NCBI RefSeq assembly: GCF_006970445.1
Contig: NZ_CP033877.1
Coordinates: 1,372,750-1,436,749, forward strand
Length of the DNA stretch: 64,000 nt
Source of the DNA: Stenotrophomonas maltophilia
GTDB lineage: Bacteria > Pseudomonadota > Gammaproteobacteria > Xanthomonadales > Xanthomonadaceae
Direction of reading: 5' to 3'
Under the pieces are notes generated by a model that did not search any database, was not told the origin of the DNA, and worked only from the letters and a program-made list of their open reading frames with translations. This document shows, one piece after another, positions 52,301 through 61,152 of this stretch (its first letter is position 1; each line of letters opens with the position of its first letter). Position numbers and translations under genes: made by a program.

Positions 52301-52969
52301 GCTGAAATCCGACGGCGACAGGAAGCGCACGTCATTGCTGGCCACCACCGGCAGGCCACGCTGGCCGGCGGCCATCAGCGCGAACTGGTTGAAGGTTTCC
52401 TCGCCCTCGCGGCCGGTGCGGGTCAGCTCCAGGTGCAGGCCATCGCCGAACACGCGCTGCCAGTCGGCCAGCTGCTGCTCGGCCAGCTCATGCTTGCCGT
52501 CCAGCGCGAGGCGCCCGGCCAGGCTCTGCCGGCCGGCCAGCGCGAACAGGTTGGCGTTGCCGGCCTTCAGCCAGTCCGGATGCACGGCCACGCCGCCCTC
52601 GGGGCGATGGCCTTCCATCCAGGCGCGGGTCAGCAGCCGCGACAGGCTCAGGTAGCCCTCGCGATCGCGGCACAGCAGGGTCATCCGCCACGGATCCTGG
52701 CCTTCCTCGGCGATCAGTACGTCGGCACCGGCGATCGGCTTGATACCCACGCCTTCGGCGGCCTTGTAGAACTTGACCAGGGCGAACAGGTTGTTGAGGT
52801 CGGTCACCGCCAGCGCGGGCAGGCCGAGCTCGACCGAGCGCGACAGCAGGTTGGCCTGCTTGGCCTTCTTCGGGTCCGCCTGGTCCGGCTTGGCCGGCAC
52901 GCGGATGGTCGAGTCCGCCAGCGAGAACTCGGTGTGGACGTGGAGATGTACGAAGCGGGAGTTGGACAT
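49379..52969 (-). CDS. dnaE: DNA polymerase III alpha subunit
   Basis: The 1196-residue replicative polymerase. The N-terminal PHP domain begins FVHLHVHTEFSLADSTI. The palm has MPDFDIDFCMDRRDEVIDY with two catalytic Asp (near residue 410) and VKFDFLGLRTLTIIDW with the third. Helix-hairpin-helix and OB (GQVVGVRRKGESQIFIQLED) domains follow, and the C-terminal part binds tau. Size is close to E. coli DnaE (1160). Start 52969 gives the conserved N-terminus; the ORF extends upstream through a repeat and is not used. A long antisense ORF here is a shadow. Confidence 0.97.
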   Translation of the reverse strand: MSNSRFVHLHVHTEFSLADSTIRVPAKPDQADPKKAKQANLLSRSVELGLPALAVTDLNNLFALVKFYKAAEGVGIKPIAGADVLIAEEGQDPWRMTLLCRDREGYLSLSRLLTRAWMEGHRPEGGVAVHPDWLKAGNANLFALAGRQSLAGRLALDGKHELAEQQLADWQRVFGDGLHLELTRTGREGEETFNQFALMAAGQRGLPVVASNDVRFLSPSDFSAHEARVCISTGRVLDDPKRPREYSDQQYLKSAEEMCALFADIPDAIDNTLALAERCNIEMRLGTYFLPNYPVPDDETLDTWIQKMSRDGLEERLEKNPLAPGKTREEYFERLEFELNTIIKMGFPGYFLIVADFIQWGKNQGIPIGPGRGSGAGSLVAWALKITDLDPLPYNLLFERFLNPERVSMPDFDIDFCMDRRDEVIDYVARKYGRERVSQIITYGTMAAKAVVRDSGRVLGFPYGLVDGVSKLIPNILGIHLKDALGKGKEGPSSEMASAELIQRYETEDDVRDLIDLALQLEDLTRNAGKHAGGVVIGPEPLSEFCPLYAEHDENGLGKNPVTQFDKNDVEEVGRVKFDFLGLRTLTIIDWAVKAINKRHERAGIPPVDIAAIPLDDTPTYKDIFANGNTGAVFQFESSGMRRLLKDARPDRFEDLIALVSLYRPGPMDLIPSFNARKHGQEEIIYPDPRTEAILKDTYGIMVYQEQVMQMAQIVGGYSLGGADLLRRAMGKKVPAEMAKHREIFREGAAKDGVDEAKADAIFDLMEKFAGYGFNKSHAAAYALVSYQTAWLKRHYPAEFMAATLSSDLDNTEKVVGFLDEVRNLGLTVLPPKVNHSAFMFEAVTPDTIQYGLGAIKGVGQGACEAVVDERLKGGDYKDLLDFCTRVGSAKLNRRTLEAMINCGALDELGHNRASLMLQLPEVIKATDQMARERASGQNSLFGGPDPSTVSIQLDLPETEEWPLLQRLNGERDTLGFYLSGHPFDPWRDDVRDLVGNDLGSVEKIWSANSGGGGGGEKRWRPEVQTVLAGQVVGVRRKGESQIFIQLEDGRGRVECSAFSDAMAEFGHLMTKDRILVVKGGLREDEFNGGFALRIRQCWDFDEVCANYATRLSLRLDLRQQRPVWERIDALLDRHRPGRTPLRLDLLLKGPQGGVAGMLDVSGQSAVRIDSKLMEALRADPAVRTLKVRYSPPWAS

Positions 52970-53206
52970 GCCGGACCAGGTTGGAGCGCGCGGGCCCCGG
53001 GTGCTGACGGAGGTTCGTCGCCGGGGTCGGGAAGCGCTGGAGTGCCCGGTCAGGGTAGCGAGGGCAGGGGGACGCGACAAGCTCTTGACATGCCTTCCAG
53101 GACGACCAGGTTCAGTCGTGCCGGAGGCCGCTTCCTGTAGAGCCGAGCCCATGCTCGGCTGCCGTGAACAGCCGAGCATGGGCTCGGCGCTACAGTTGCC
53201 GCAGGC
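52970..53206. other. Gap between rnhB and dnaE, mostly repeat
   Basis: No gene is seen. It contains the SMAG palindrome pair at 53137-53195 and otherwise a GC-rich stretch. This gap separates rnhB from dnaE, so dnaE may have its own promoter here. Confidence 0.7.
53137..53195. repeat. Pair of SMAG palindromes (GTAGAGCCGAGC class) in opposite orientation
   Basis: GTAGAGCCGAGCCCATGCTC at 53137 and its reverse copy ending in GCTACA, with about ten bases between, form a single large hairpin. Relative of the copy at 9760-9791. Confidence 0.88.
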
Positions 53207-53866
53207 TCAGGCGATGGCCGCCGCCTGCGTCAGGTCCAGGCACTCACGCACCGGGGCGAAGCTGCGCCGGTGCTCCACGCAGGGGCCGTGCTCGCGCAGG
53301 GCGGCCAGGTGGGCCGGGGTGCCATAGCCCTTGTGCTGCTCGAAACCGTACTGCGGGTGGCGGCTGTGCACGTCCAGCATGTAACGGTCGCGCGAGACCT
53401 TGGCCAGGATCGAGGCGGCCATGATCGCGCGGTCGATGCCGTCGCCGCCGACCAGCGCCTGCGCCGGCAGCACCAGGCCCTTGGGCACCACGTTGCCATC
53501 GATGCGGGCGAAGCCGGCCACGTGGGCGACCGCTGCAACGACGTCACGCATGCCCTGCAGGGTGGCCTGGTAGATGTTCAGGCGGTCGATGGTGTCCACG
53601 TCCACCAGCACCACGTGCCAGGCCAGGGCACGCTCGATGATGCGGTCATGCAACTGCTCGCGGCGCGCCGCAGTCAGCTGCTTGGAGTCATCCAGGCCGT
53701 TGATCCGTGGCCGGGACGGATCGAACACCACTGCGGCCACCGCGACCGGCCCGGCCAGTGGGCCACGGCCGGCCTCGTCCACGCCGACGACCAGACGCTC
53801 CGGCTCGACCACGGCCGTACCATCGAACAGGGCCAGGCTGGCTGCCGCGGCATGGCGGCGGCTCAT
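53207..53866 (-). CDS. rnhB: Ribonuclease HII
   Basis: A 219-residue enzyme that removes ribonucleotides from DNA and RNA:DNA hybrids. [22 protein letters not shown] contains the first two acidic residues (Asp-Glu) of the active site. [15 protein letters not shown] and the later [16 protein letters not shown] (Asp) complete the four-acid set. The start at 53866 overlaps the lpxB stop (ATGA). The longer frame upstream is not used. Confidence 0.95.
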   Translation of the reverse strand: MSRRHAAAASLALFDGTAVVEPERLVVGVDEAGRGPLAGPVAVAAVVFDPSRPRINGLDDSKQLTAARREQLHDRIIERALAWHVVLVDVDTIDRLNIYQATLQGMRDVVAAVAHVAGFARIDGNVVPKGLVLPAQALVGGDGIDRAIMAASILAKVSRDRYMLDVHSRHPQYGFEQHKGYGTPAHLAALREHGPCVEHRRSFAPVRECLDLTQAAAIA

Positions 53867-55122
53867 GCCTTTGCCTGGTCGCGCATCAGCAGTTCGCCGA
53901 CGGCATCGGCGGCACGCGCCGAGGCGTTGCGGCGCAGGCGCTCGTGCAGGCGCACGTAAGTGTCCTGCAGGTCGATCACCCGCTGTGGGTGGTCGAACCA
54001 CTGCTGGATGGCTGCGGCCAGCCTGTCCGGCGTGCAGTCGTGCTGCATCAGCTCCGGCGCCAGGTCCTGGCCGGCCAGGATGTTGGGCAGGGCGAAGCGG
54101 TCGACCTTGATCAGGCCCAGCGCCTTGACCAGCCGGTAGGTCAGTTCATTGACGCGGTAACCGACCACCATCGGCCGCTTCACCAGCATGGCTTCCAGGG
54201 TCGCGGTGCCGGAGGCCAGCACCACCACGTCGGCGGCGATCATCGCGTTGCGCGCCTGGCCATCCAGCACGTGCGAATAGGCCACCGGCAACGCCGAGCG
54301 CGACAGCTGTTCTTCGATCAGCTGCCGGCAGGCCGGGTTGGCGGCCGGCACCACCACATGCAGGCCCGGAATGCGTTCGGAAACCTGCCAGGCGGCTTCG
54401 AAGAAGGGTTCGCCCAGGCGCGAGATCTCGCCCAGGCGGCTGCCCGGCAACACCGCCAGCACCTTGGCCGAGGTCGGAAGGCCGAGCGCGGCGCGTGCTT
54501 CCTCGCGGTTGCCCTGAAGCGGAATGTCATCGGCCATCGGGTGGCCGACGAAGCGCGCGTCGATGCCGTGCCTGGCATAGATCGGCGGTTCCATCGGGAA
54601 CAGGCACAGCACCAGGTCCGCGCTGCTGCCGATCTTCTCGGCGCGCTTCTCGCGCCAGGCCCAGACCGAGGGACTGACGTAATGCACGGTGCGCACGCCG
54701 CGCTGCTTCAGCCAGCGCTCGATGCCCAGGTTGAAGTCGGGTGCGTCGATACCGATGAACACGTCCGGCTGCCATTCCAGGGCGCGCTGGCGGAACGCCG
54801 AGCGCAGCTTCAGCAGCCGCGGCAGGTGGCGCAGCACTTCGGTCAGGCCCATCACCGCCAGCTCGCTGGCATCGTGCCAGGTCTGGCAGCCGGCGCTGCG
54901 CATGGCATCGCCGCCAATGCCGGCGAACTCGGCGTTCGGGAAGCGCGCCTTCAGCTCACGCACCAGGCCCGCACCGAGCAGGTCGCCGGACGCTTCACCG
55001 GCAACCAGTGCGATCCGCAACGGGCGCTCGCTGAGCACCCGCTGTGCAGGCACGCTGCCGGCCATCGAGGCCAGCGGAATCACCGCGGCGCCGGCCGGCG
55101 CCTGGCCGGTCGTGCTGCTCAT
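53863..55122 (-). CDS. lpxB: Lipid-A-disaccharide synthase
   Basis: A 419-residue glycosyltransferase that joins UDP-diacylglucosamine and lipid X into the lipid A disaccharide at the cytoplasmic face. [20 protein letters not shown] and GIGGDAM open the N-terminal domain; [15 protein letters not shown] and [10 protein letters not shown] are the classical LpxB motifs. An N-terminal 35-residue extension precedes the core. ATGA overlaps join it to lpxA and rnhB. Confidence 0.97.
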   Translation of the reverse strand: MSSTTGQAPAGAAVIPLASMAGSVPAQRVLSERPLRIALVAGEASGDLLGAGLVRELKARFPNAEFAGIGGDAMRSAGCQTWHDASELAVMGLTEVLRHLPRLLKLRSAFRQRALEWQPDVFIGIDAPDFNLGIERWLKQRGVRTVHYVSPSVWAWREKRAEKIGSSADLVLCLFPMEPPIYARHGIDARFVGHPMADDIPLQGNREEARAALGLPTSAKVLAVLPGSRLGEISRLGEPFFEAAWQVSERIPGLHVVVPAANPACRQLIEEQLSRSALPVAYSHVLDGQARNAMIAADVVVLASGTATLEAMLVKRPMVVGYRVNELTYRLVKALGLIKVDRFALPNILAGQDLAPELMQHDCTPDRLAAAIQQWFDHPQRVIDLQDTYVRLHERLRRNASARAADAVGELLMRDQAKA

Positions 55123-55910
55123 CGCAGCAAGGGCCTCTCGGCGTGCTCGATGAAGTCCAGCATGGCCTTCACGTCATCGCTGTCACGCGCCTGTTCGGTC
55201 AGCTGCACCTTGGCTTCGGCCAGCGGCAGGCCTGCCACGTACAGCGTGCGGTAGGCACGCTTGATGGCCGAGATGCGGTCGGCGTCGAAGCCGCGGCGCT
55301 TCAGGCCTTCGCTGTTGATGCCGCGCGGGCGGCCCAGCGAATCGGTACCGACCATGGTGAACGGCGGTACATCGCCATTGGTCAGCGCGCCCATGCCGAG
55401 GAAGGCATGCGCACCGATACGGCAGAACTGATGAGCACCAGCGAAGCCGCTGATGATCACGTAGTCGCCCACGGTGACGTGGCCGGCCAGCGTGGTGTTG
55501 TTGGAGAACACGCAGAAGTTGCCGACATGGCAGTCGTGTGCCACGTGCGTGTAGGCCAGCATCCAGTTGTCGTTGCCGATGGTGGTGATGCCGCCGCCGC
55601 CGCCGGTGCCACGGTTCAGCGTGACGAACTCGCGGAACACGTTGCGGTCGCCGATCACAAGCTCGGTGCGCTCACCGGCGAACTTCTTGTCCTGCGGCTC
55701 GCCACCGATCGCGGCATGGCCGACGAAGCGGTTGTCGCGGCCGATCCGGGTCGGGCCGTGGATGCTGCAATGGGGGCCCACCACCGTGCCGGCGCCGATT
55801 TCAACGTCGGGGCCGATCAGGGTGAAGGCGCCCACCTGGACATCGTCGGCCAGGCGCGCGGCCGGATCGATGACGGCGGTGGGGGGGATCCGCGGTGCGT
55901 TGTCAGTCAT
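55119..55910 (-). CDS. lpxA: Acyl-ACP--UDP-N-acetylglucosamine O-acyltransferase
   Basis: A 263-residue left-handed beta-helix enzyme that starts lipid A synthesis by placing a hydroxyacyl chain on UDP-GlcNAc. Hexapeptide repeats run from residue 10 to about 190; the catalytic His is H125 in [23 protein letters not shown] is the usual loop. Its stop overlaps lpxB (ATGA), and it starts 16 bases after fabZ. The start at 55910 gives the correct N-terminus. Confidence 0.97.
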   Translation of the reverse strand: MTDNAPRIPPTAVIDPAARLADDVQVGAFTLIGPDVEIGAGTVVGPHCSIHGPTRIGRDNRFVGHAAIGGEPQDKKFAGERTELVIGDRNVFREFVTLNRGTGGGGGITTIGNDNWMLAYTHVAHDCHVGNFCVFSNNTTLAGHVTVGDYVIISGFAGAHQFCRIGAHAFLGMGALTNGDVPPFTMVGTDSLGRPRGINSEGLKRRGFDADRISAIKRAYRTLYVAGLPLAEAKVQLTEQARDSDDVKAMLDFIEHAERPLLR

Positions 55911-55926
55911 TGCTGCCTCCAGTGGA

Positions 55927-56385
55927 TCAGCCCTTGGCGCCGGCGCACATGACCTCGGCCGACGCAACGACTTCGCCGTTGACCTTGGCTTCGCCGTAGT
56001 ACCAGCCCATGTTGCGGATCAGGCGCTTCATCTGCACATCCAGCATCAGCACGTCGCCGGGGACGACCTGCTTGTTGAAGCGGGCGTTTTCCACCTTGAC
56101 CATGTAGAACAGCTTGGACTGCGAGTCGCGGCCGAGCGTGAGCTGGGTCATCACGCCACCGGCCTGGGCCAGCGCTTCGATGATCAGCACGCCGGGCATG
56201 ATCGGGCGGCCCGGAAAGTGGCCCTGGAAGAACGGCTCGTTGATGCTGACGTTCTTCTGCGCAAGGATGCGCTTGGCCTCGATGTCGAGCTCAAGCACCC
56301 GGTCCACCAGCAGGAACGGGTAGCGGTGCGGAAGCAGTTCCTGGATCTGGCAGACGTCGATCGGAAGCTGCAGCGAATCGTTCAT
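55927..56385 (-). CDS. fabZ: 3-hydroxyacyl-ACP dehydratase
   Basis: A 152-residue hot-dog-fold dehydratase of fatty acid synthesis. [20 protein letters not shown] is the N-terminal signature; [23 protein letters not shown] has the catalytic His and Glu. It competes with LpxA for hydroxyacyl-ACP. The start at 56385 overlaps the lpxD stop (ATGA). Confidence 0.97.
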   Translation of the reverse strand: MNDSLQLPIDVCQIQELLPHRYPFLLVDRVLELDIEAKRILAQKNVSINEPFFQGHFPGRPIMPGVLIIEALAQAGGVMTQLTLGRDSQSKLFYMVKVENARFNKQVVPGDVLMLDVQMKRLIRNMGWYYGEAKVNGEVVASAEVMCAGAKG

Positions 56386-57404
56386 TCTTTCTCCTTGCCA
56401 GCAGCCAGGACGCGGCGAGCCAATGCGTCCAGCTGCTTGAAGCGCGCGGCGTTCTTGCGCCACGTGCGGTTGTCGGTCAACGGGGTGCCGGACGAGTACT
56501 CGCCCGGCTCATGGATGGAGTTGCGGACCACCGACTTGCCGGTGATCACGACCTTGTCGCAGATTTCGAGGTGGCCGACCACGCCAACGTGGCCGCCGAG
56601 CAGGCAGTAGCGGCCGATCTTGGCGCTGCCGGCGATGCCGGTGCAGCCGGCGATGGCCGAGTGCGCGCCGATCTGCACGTTGTGCGCGATCTGCACCAGG
56701 TTGTCCAGGCGCACATCCTCGTCCAGCACGGTGTCTTCCAGCGCGCCGCGGTCGACGCAGGTATTGGCGCCGATCTCGCAATCGTCGCCGATGCGGACGC
56801 CGCCGAGCTGCGGCACCTTGATCCACTTGCCGGCGTCCATCGCCAGGCCGAAACCGTCGGCGCCAAGCACGGCACCGGGATGCACGCGCACGCGCTTGCC
56901 CAGCGTGACCCGGGTGACCAGGGTCACGCGGGCGATCAGTTCACAGCCGGTATCCAGGCTGCAGTCCTCGCCGATCACGCTGCCGGTGCCGATGATGCAG
57001 TTCTCGCCGACCACGCTGCGCGCACCGATCGAGACGAACGGGCCGATATGGGCGCTGGCGGCCACCTGGGCGCTGGGATCGATGACGGCGCTGGGGTGGA
57101 TGCCTGGTGGGCGGGTCGGTGCGATGTCGAACAGCGCGGCGATCTTGGCGAACGCGGTGTACGGGTCCTTGGCCACGAGCGCGGCGCCGGGGGCAGCCTC
57201 GGCGTCGTCGGCACGCAGGACCACCAGCGAGGCCTGGCTGTCGGCCAGCTGGGCGCGGTAGCGCGGGTTGGCAAGGAAGGTCAGCTGGCCAGGACCGGCA
57301 TGGGCGAGGGTGGCCACGCCATGGATGGCGGTGGCGGGGTCGCCATGGACCTGCAGGCCGAACTGCTCGGCGAGTTGCTGGGCGGTGTAGGTGGGAGTAT
57401 TCAC
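56382..57404 (-). CDS. lpxD: UDP-3-O-acylglucosamine N-acyltransferase
   Basis: A 340-residue enzyme that adds the N-linked hydroxyacyl chain in lipid A synthesis. The N-terminal uridine-binding domain (about 1-100) is followed by hexapeptide repeats from about residue 105 to 300. The HNVQIGAHSAIAGC segment holds the catalytic His. Size equals E. coli LpxD. It is the first gene of the lpxD-fabZ-lpxA-lpxB-rnhB unit, and the terminator-like element plus a foreign gene upstream mean it needs its own promoter. Confidence 0.97.
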   Translation of the reverse strand: MNTPTYTAQQLAEQFGLQVHGDPATAIHGVATLAHAGPGQLTFLANPRYRAQLADSQASLVVLRADDAEAAPGAALVAKDPYTAFAKIAALFDIAPTRPPGIHPSAVIDPSAQVAASAHIGPFVSIGARSVVGENCIIGTGSVIGEDCSLDTGCELIARVTLVTRVTLGKRVRVHPGAVLGADGFGLAMDAGKWIKVPQLGGVRIGDDCEIGANTCVDRGALEDTVLDEDVRLDNLVQIAHNVQIGAHSAIAGCTGIAGSAKIGRYCLLGGHVGVVGHLEICDKVVITGKSVVRNSIHEPGEYSSGTPLTDNRTWRKNAARFKQLDALARRVLAAGKEKE

Positions 57405-57944
57405 GGCGGGAGTTTAACGTGTGACGCCATTGCGGTCATGCGGGGGCAGAAGCGGCGCCTGCCTGATGTCCCGGGGTGATGGCGCAGGGAGCTGCCTGGG
57501 ACACGTTTTGAACCACGTTTGCGGTCCGGCCCTGCCGTTGGCGGCCATGGGTTCGGGCGCTGTGAAATCCTGCCTCTCCAGCAGGGCGTCCTCATCACCA
57601 GGGGCTCGATGAGGTCATTCGAGGTTGTTGCGGAGCTAGTCTGCCCCCTTGCAAGTTCGTTGGATGGGGGGCGCAGCTGGTCTGCGGCAACGTCGATTGC
57701 TTTCTCTGAAGCCAAGCCCAAGCGACCGCGCACAAGCGGGAGCGTCCCCTGCAAACCCCGACGAAACAAAATTGCCTTGGTAAGCGGCTGAAGCGATAGC
57801 CATAGGAGATCAATGCTGCAGAGAGTAGTCGTGTTCGGCTTTGAGAAAAATGCGAAATCCACCGTGAATTCCGTGACAAATAGAATGCGTTGATAGCATC
57901 GCAATGGCAGGCAAGATGCCTGCGCCCATTGGATGGAATTCATA
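57405..57944. other. Non-coding interval upstream of lpxD with a drop in GC
   Basis: No convincing gene is seen on either strand. From about 57600 the composition turns markedly less GC-rich. It must hold the promoter of lpxD (minus) and of the secreted-protein gene (plus). No skp/ompH-like sequence is found here. Confidence 0.6.
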
Positions 57945-58490
57945 ATGAATGCAAAGATCGTAGGTCTTGTTTCATTGCTGCTGTGCGGCGGAGGTGCATC
58001 GGCTGCCCCTTCATTTGAATCGACTGTGGCGAGGCCAGCCATTGCGCCCGAGGACTCGGGACTGTCGCTTCCCTCGGGCGTTGTCTTGCGAGAGATATTC
58101 AGGATCTATCGTCCTGCAACAAATACTCATGTCACGCACTTCTACTGGCCCGAAAATTGGGAGGGTATCGGGTACAAGTATGAAGGGACGTTAGGTTTTA
58201 TTTCGGCGACACCCTTCGAGAACAGCGCCCTGATCCGAAATTGCGTGGGACCACATTCATGGAATTATTTCACTTCGCTGGACCCGGATTGCGAGGCGTC
58301 AACTGGGGGCGTAGTGCTGCCGGGAGACTGGAATCTTGGATATATCTCCACTGTTCAGATTCCTGGGTCAGTTCCCCTCTACCGTTGCGGCTTGGTATGG
58401 CAGGGCAAGATTCGCCATTTCGACAGCCGCGATTTCGCTTGTGAAGGAGTGGGTGGTACTGGCGCTGTTCTGGGCTACGTCTTTCTCTAG
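57945..58490 (+). CDS. Small secreted protein, DUF5648-like repeats, lower GC
   Basis: A 181-residue exported protein: signal peptide MNAKIVGLVSLLLCGGGASA. The mature part begins with IFRIYRPATNTHVTHFYWPE and IGYKYEGTLGFI, which resembles the first unit of the DUF5648 repeat (YR.Y.. t.dHFYt ... GW.yEG). Two weaker units follow (LIRNCVGPHSWNYFTSLDPD and VPLYRCGLVWQGKIRHFDSR). Four cysteines suggest two disulfides. GGATGGA (57931-57937) favours the ATG at 57945 over that at 57933. Base and codon use differ from its neighbours; it lies on the opposite strand inside the bamA-lpxD interval, and is probably acquired. Function is unknown. Confidence 0.7.
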   Translation: MNAKIVGLVSLLLCGGGASAAPSFESTVARPAIAPEDSGLSLPSGVVLREIFRIYRPATNTHVTHFYWPENWEGIGYKYEGTLGFISATPFENSALIRNCVGPHSWNYFTSLDPDCEASTGGVVLPGDWNLGYISTVQIPGSVPLYRCGLVWQGKIRHFDSRDFACEGVGGTGAVLGYVFL

Positions 58491-58562
58491 AATCATTTGA
58501 GGTCTTCTTTCAGTTCTCAAACTGTCGGTGGACTCAAATTACTTGGAGTGGCGAAGAATTGA

Positions 58563-58593
58563 TGGAAACGAAAACGCCGGGCAATGCCCGGCG
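58563..58593 (-). terminator. Likely intrinsic terminator downstream of bamA
   Basis: CGCCGGGC/GCCCGGCG (58575-58582, 58586-58593) on the minus strand is followed by TTTTCGTTT, about 120 bases after the bamA stop. It would stop bamA transcripts before lpxD. Confidence 0.7.
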
Positions 58594-58615
58594 CTTCGCA
58601 CCCCGTCTGGTGGAG

Positions 58616-58650
58616 GCCCCCCTTTGTTAAGGGGGGCGCGCCAACGGCGC
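58616..58650. repeat. GC-rich hairpins between bamA and the secreted-protein gene
   Basis: GCCCCCCTT/AAGGGGGGC (58616-58624, 58629-58637) and CGCGCC/GGCGCG (58636-58650) form adjacent hairpins downstream of bamA. Confidence 0.6.
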
Positions 58651-58714
58651 GGGGGATAGGTGAAATGCGGGGGCAATTCACCGGAGGTGGATCAGTTCTG
58701 AGGAACAGAGTTCC

Positions 58715-61078
58715 TCAGAACTGGCCGCCGAACGTGAATTGCAGACGTTCGATCTTGTCATCGTCTTCCTTCTTCAGCGGGAAGGCGTAGCTGATCGAGA
58801 TCGGGCCGACCGGGGCGCGCCACAGCAGGGCCACACCGGTGGACACGCGCAGCTCGTTGGCCTTGAAGTTCTTGGTGCCGTTGTAGACGTTGCCGAAGTC
58901 GACGAAGGCCGACACGCGCGCCGACGGGCTGTCGAACAGGCGCGGGAAGTAGGCTTCGACCGAACCGACGGTCTTCAGCGAACCACCCAGCGGCTGGCCT
59001 TCGGGGTAACCGCGGGTGACTTCGCGCGGGCCGAGGGTGTTGTCCTCGAAGCCGCGCACCGAGTTGGTACCACCGGCGTAGAAGTTCTCGAAGAACGGCA
59101 GGCCGCTGGCGGTGACCGTGCGGGTAGTGCCGTCGCCGTTGTCGATGACGCGGGTGTAGTCCTTGCCATAGGCATCGCCGTAGCCGATTTCCGCGCGGGT
59201 GTTGATCACCAGCGACGGCATGATCGGCCAGTACTTGCTGATCTGGTAGTTCAGCTTGTAGTACTCGATGGTCGAACCCGGCAGCGTGGTCTCCAGGCCG
59301 ATGCGCTGGTAGGTGCCGCGGGTCGGCATGAAGTAGTCGTTGCGCGAGTCGCGTGCCCAGCCCAGCTCGGTGCGCCAGGCATGGAAGGTACGCTTTCCGA
59401 CCGCATTGATGTAGTCGATGATCGACGGCGGGGTCGAGCCTTCGTAGGTGGTGATCTGGTTGCTGTCGATGCCGAACATCAGCGAGACGGTATCGGTCTC
59501 GGTCAGCGGCACGCCGAACACCACCTGCGCCGAACCATTGGTGCTGTTGTACTGCGCGGTGTTGAAGTCGGAGTAGTCCAGCTCACGCCAGGACAGGTTG
59601 TAGCCCAGCGACACGCCGTCATCGGTGAAGTACGGGTTGGTGTAGCTGAAGCCGTAGCGCTGCAGGTAGCTGCTGCGCGAGGCTTCGACCGACACGCGGT
59701 TGCCGCCGCCGAGGAAGTTGTTCTGCGACAGCTGCACCGAGGTGGTCATGCCGTAGGACTGCGAGTAGCCCAGGCCGAACACGAAGCTGCCCGAGGTGGT
59801 TTCCTTGACGTTGTAGACGACGTCGACCTGGTCGTTGCTGCCGCTGACGGCCGGGGTTTCCACTTCCACCGATTCGAAGTAGCCCAGGCGCTGCAGGCGG
59901 ATCTTGGAGCGGTCGATCGCGGCCTGCGAGTACCAGCTGTTCTCGAACTGGCGCAGCTCGCGACGCATCACTTCGTCGGAGGTACGGGTATTGCCGCGGA
60001 ACAGGATGCGGCGCACCGACACGCGCGGGCCGGGCACGACCTGCATGTTGATGGCGACGGTCTGCTCGGCGCGGTTGGTGGTCGGGATCGGGTTCACCTT
60101 GGCGAACGCGTAGCCGATGTTGGACAGCGAATTGGTGATGGTGTCCGAGCTGAATTCCAGCAGGGCGCGCGAGAACGTGTCGCCGGACTTCTGGATCACC
60201 ATGCGCTCGACGTCCTCCTGCGGGAGGATGGTGTCGCCGCTGACCTTGATCTCGGAGATCTTGTACTGCGCGCCCTCGGTCACGCCCGCGGTCAGGAACA
60301 TGTCGCGCTTGTCGGGGCTGATCGAGACCTGGGTGGAATCGATGCTGAAATCGACGTAGCCGCGGTCCAGGTACCAGGAGTTGAGCTTTTCCAGGTCGCC
60401 GGACAGCTTTTCCTTGGAGTACTGGTCGTCACGGCGGTACCACGACGCCCAGTTGTGCTCCTTGGACTCCCAGGTCTCCAGGATGTCCTTGCTCTCGTAC
60501 TTCTCGGTGCCGACCAGGTTGACGTGACGGATCTTGGCCGCCTTGCCTTCCTTGATGGCGATGGCGATGTCCACGCGGTTGCGGTCCAGCGGGCTCACCG
60601 TCGGGGTGATGTCGACGTTGTACTTGCCGCGGTCGTTGTACTGGCGGCGCAGTTCCTGGGTCACGCGGTCCAGGCTCAGGCGATCGAAGGTGCCGCCCTC
60701 GGTCAGGCCGATGTCGGACAGGCCCTTGAGCAGCTGGTCGGACTTGATGTCCTTGTTGCCGGTCACGGTCAGCTTGTTGATCGCCGGGCGTTCCTTGACG
60801 GTCACCACCAGGATCGTGCCCTGGCGGTCGAGCTGCACGTCTTCGAAGAAGCCGGTCTTGTACAGGGCGCGGATCGTCTCGCCGACCTTGTTGTCGGTGA
60901 CCGTCTCGCCACGTTCCACCGGCAGGTAGGTGAACACCGTGCCCGAGCTGATGCGCTGCAGGCCATCGACGCGGATGTCGCTGACAGTGAAGGGCTCGGC
61001 TGCCTGGGCCAGGGCGGGAGCGCCGGTGACGGCGGCGAGGGCGAGGGCCAGCAGGCGGCGATTGGGGAGTCGCGTCAT
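58715..61078 (-). CDS. bamA: Outer-membrane protein assembly factor BamA
   Basis: A 787-residue essential outer-membrane protein that inserts beta-barrel proteins. A signal peptide (MTRLPNRRLLALALAAVTGA) is followed by five POTRA domains (about 25-425) and a 16-strand barrel with the VRGFEDNTLGPREV-type loop (VRGF motif) and a terminal Phe (FTFGGQF). Size is near E. coli BamA (810). Start 61078 is chosen for the signal peptide; another in-frame ATG at 61156 makes an ATGA overlap with rseP and would add 26 residues before the signal peptide. Confidence 0.96.
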   Translation of the reverse strand: MTRLPNRRLLALALAAVTGAPALAQAAEPFTVSDIRVDGLQRISSGTVFTYLPVERGETVTDNKVGETIRALYKTGFFEDVQLDRQGTILVVTVKERPAINKLTVTGNKDIKSDQLLKGLSDIGLTEGGTFDRLSLDRVTQELRRQYNDRGKYNVDITPTVSPLDRNRVDIAIAIKEGKAAKIRHVNLVGTEKYESKDILETWESKEHNWASWYRRDDQYSKEKLSGDLEKLNSWYLDRGYVDFSIDSTQVSISPDKRDMFLTAGVTEGAQYKISEIKVSGDTILPQEDVERMVIQKSGDTFSRALLEFSSDTITNSLSNIGYAFAKVNPIPTTNRAEQTVAINMQVVPGPRVSVRRILFRGNTRTSDEVMRRELRQFENSWYSQAAIDRSKIRLQRLGYFESVEVETPAVSGSNDQVDVVYNVKETTSGSFVFGLGYSQSYGMTTSVQLSQNNFLGGGNRVSVEASRSSYLQRYGFSYTNPYFTDDGVSLGYNLSWRELDYSDFNTAQYNSTNGSAQVVFGVPLTETDTVSLMFGIDSNQITTYEGSTPPSIIDYINAVGKRTFHAWRTELGWARDSRNDYFMPTRGTYQRIGLETTLPGSTIEYYKLNYQISKYWPIMPSLVINTRAEIGYGDAYGKDYTRVIDNGDGTTRTVTASGLPFFENFYAGGTNSVRGFEDNTLGPREVTRGYPEGQPLGGSLKTVGSVEAYFPRLFDSPSARVSAFVDFGNVYNGTKNFKANELRVSTGVALLWRAPVGPISISYAFPLKKEDDDKIERLQFTFGGQF

Positions 61079-61152
61079 GTCACGTCCGGTAGGAAGGTCG
61101 ATTTCATTGGTGCGGGATGCCGACGCTGTAGACGGCAACAACGTGGAAAAGT

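Noticed and set aside
57421..57791. Small ORFs (63 and 90 residues) upstream of the secreted-protein gene
   Set aside because: No ribosome-binding site, no family and poor codon pattern; a 213-residue minus-strand frame over the same DNA is equally open.
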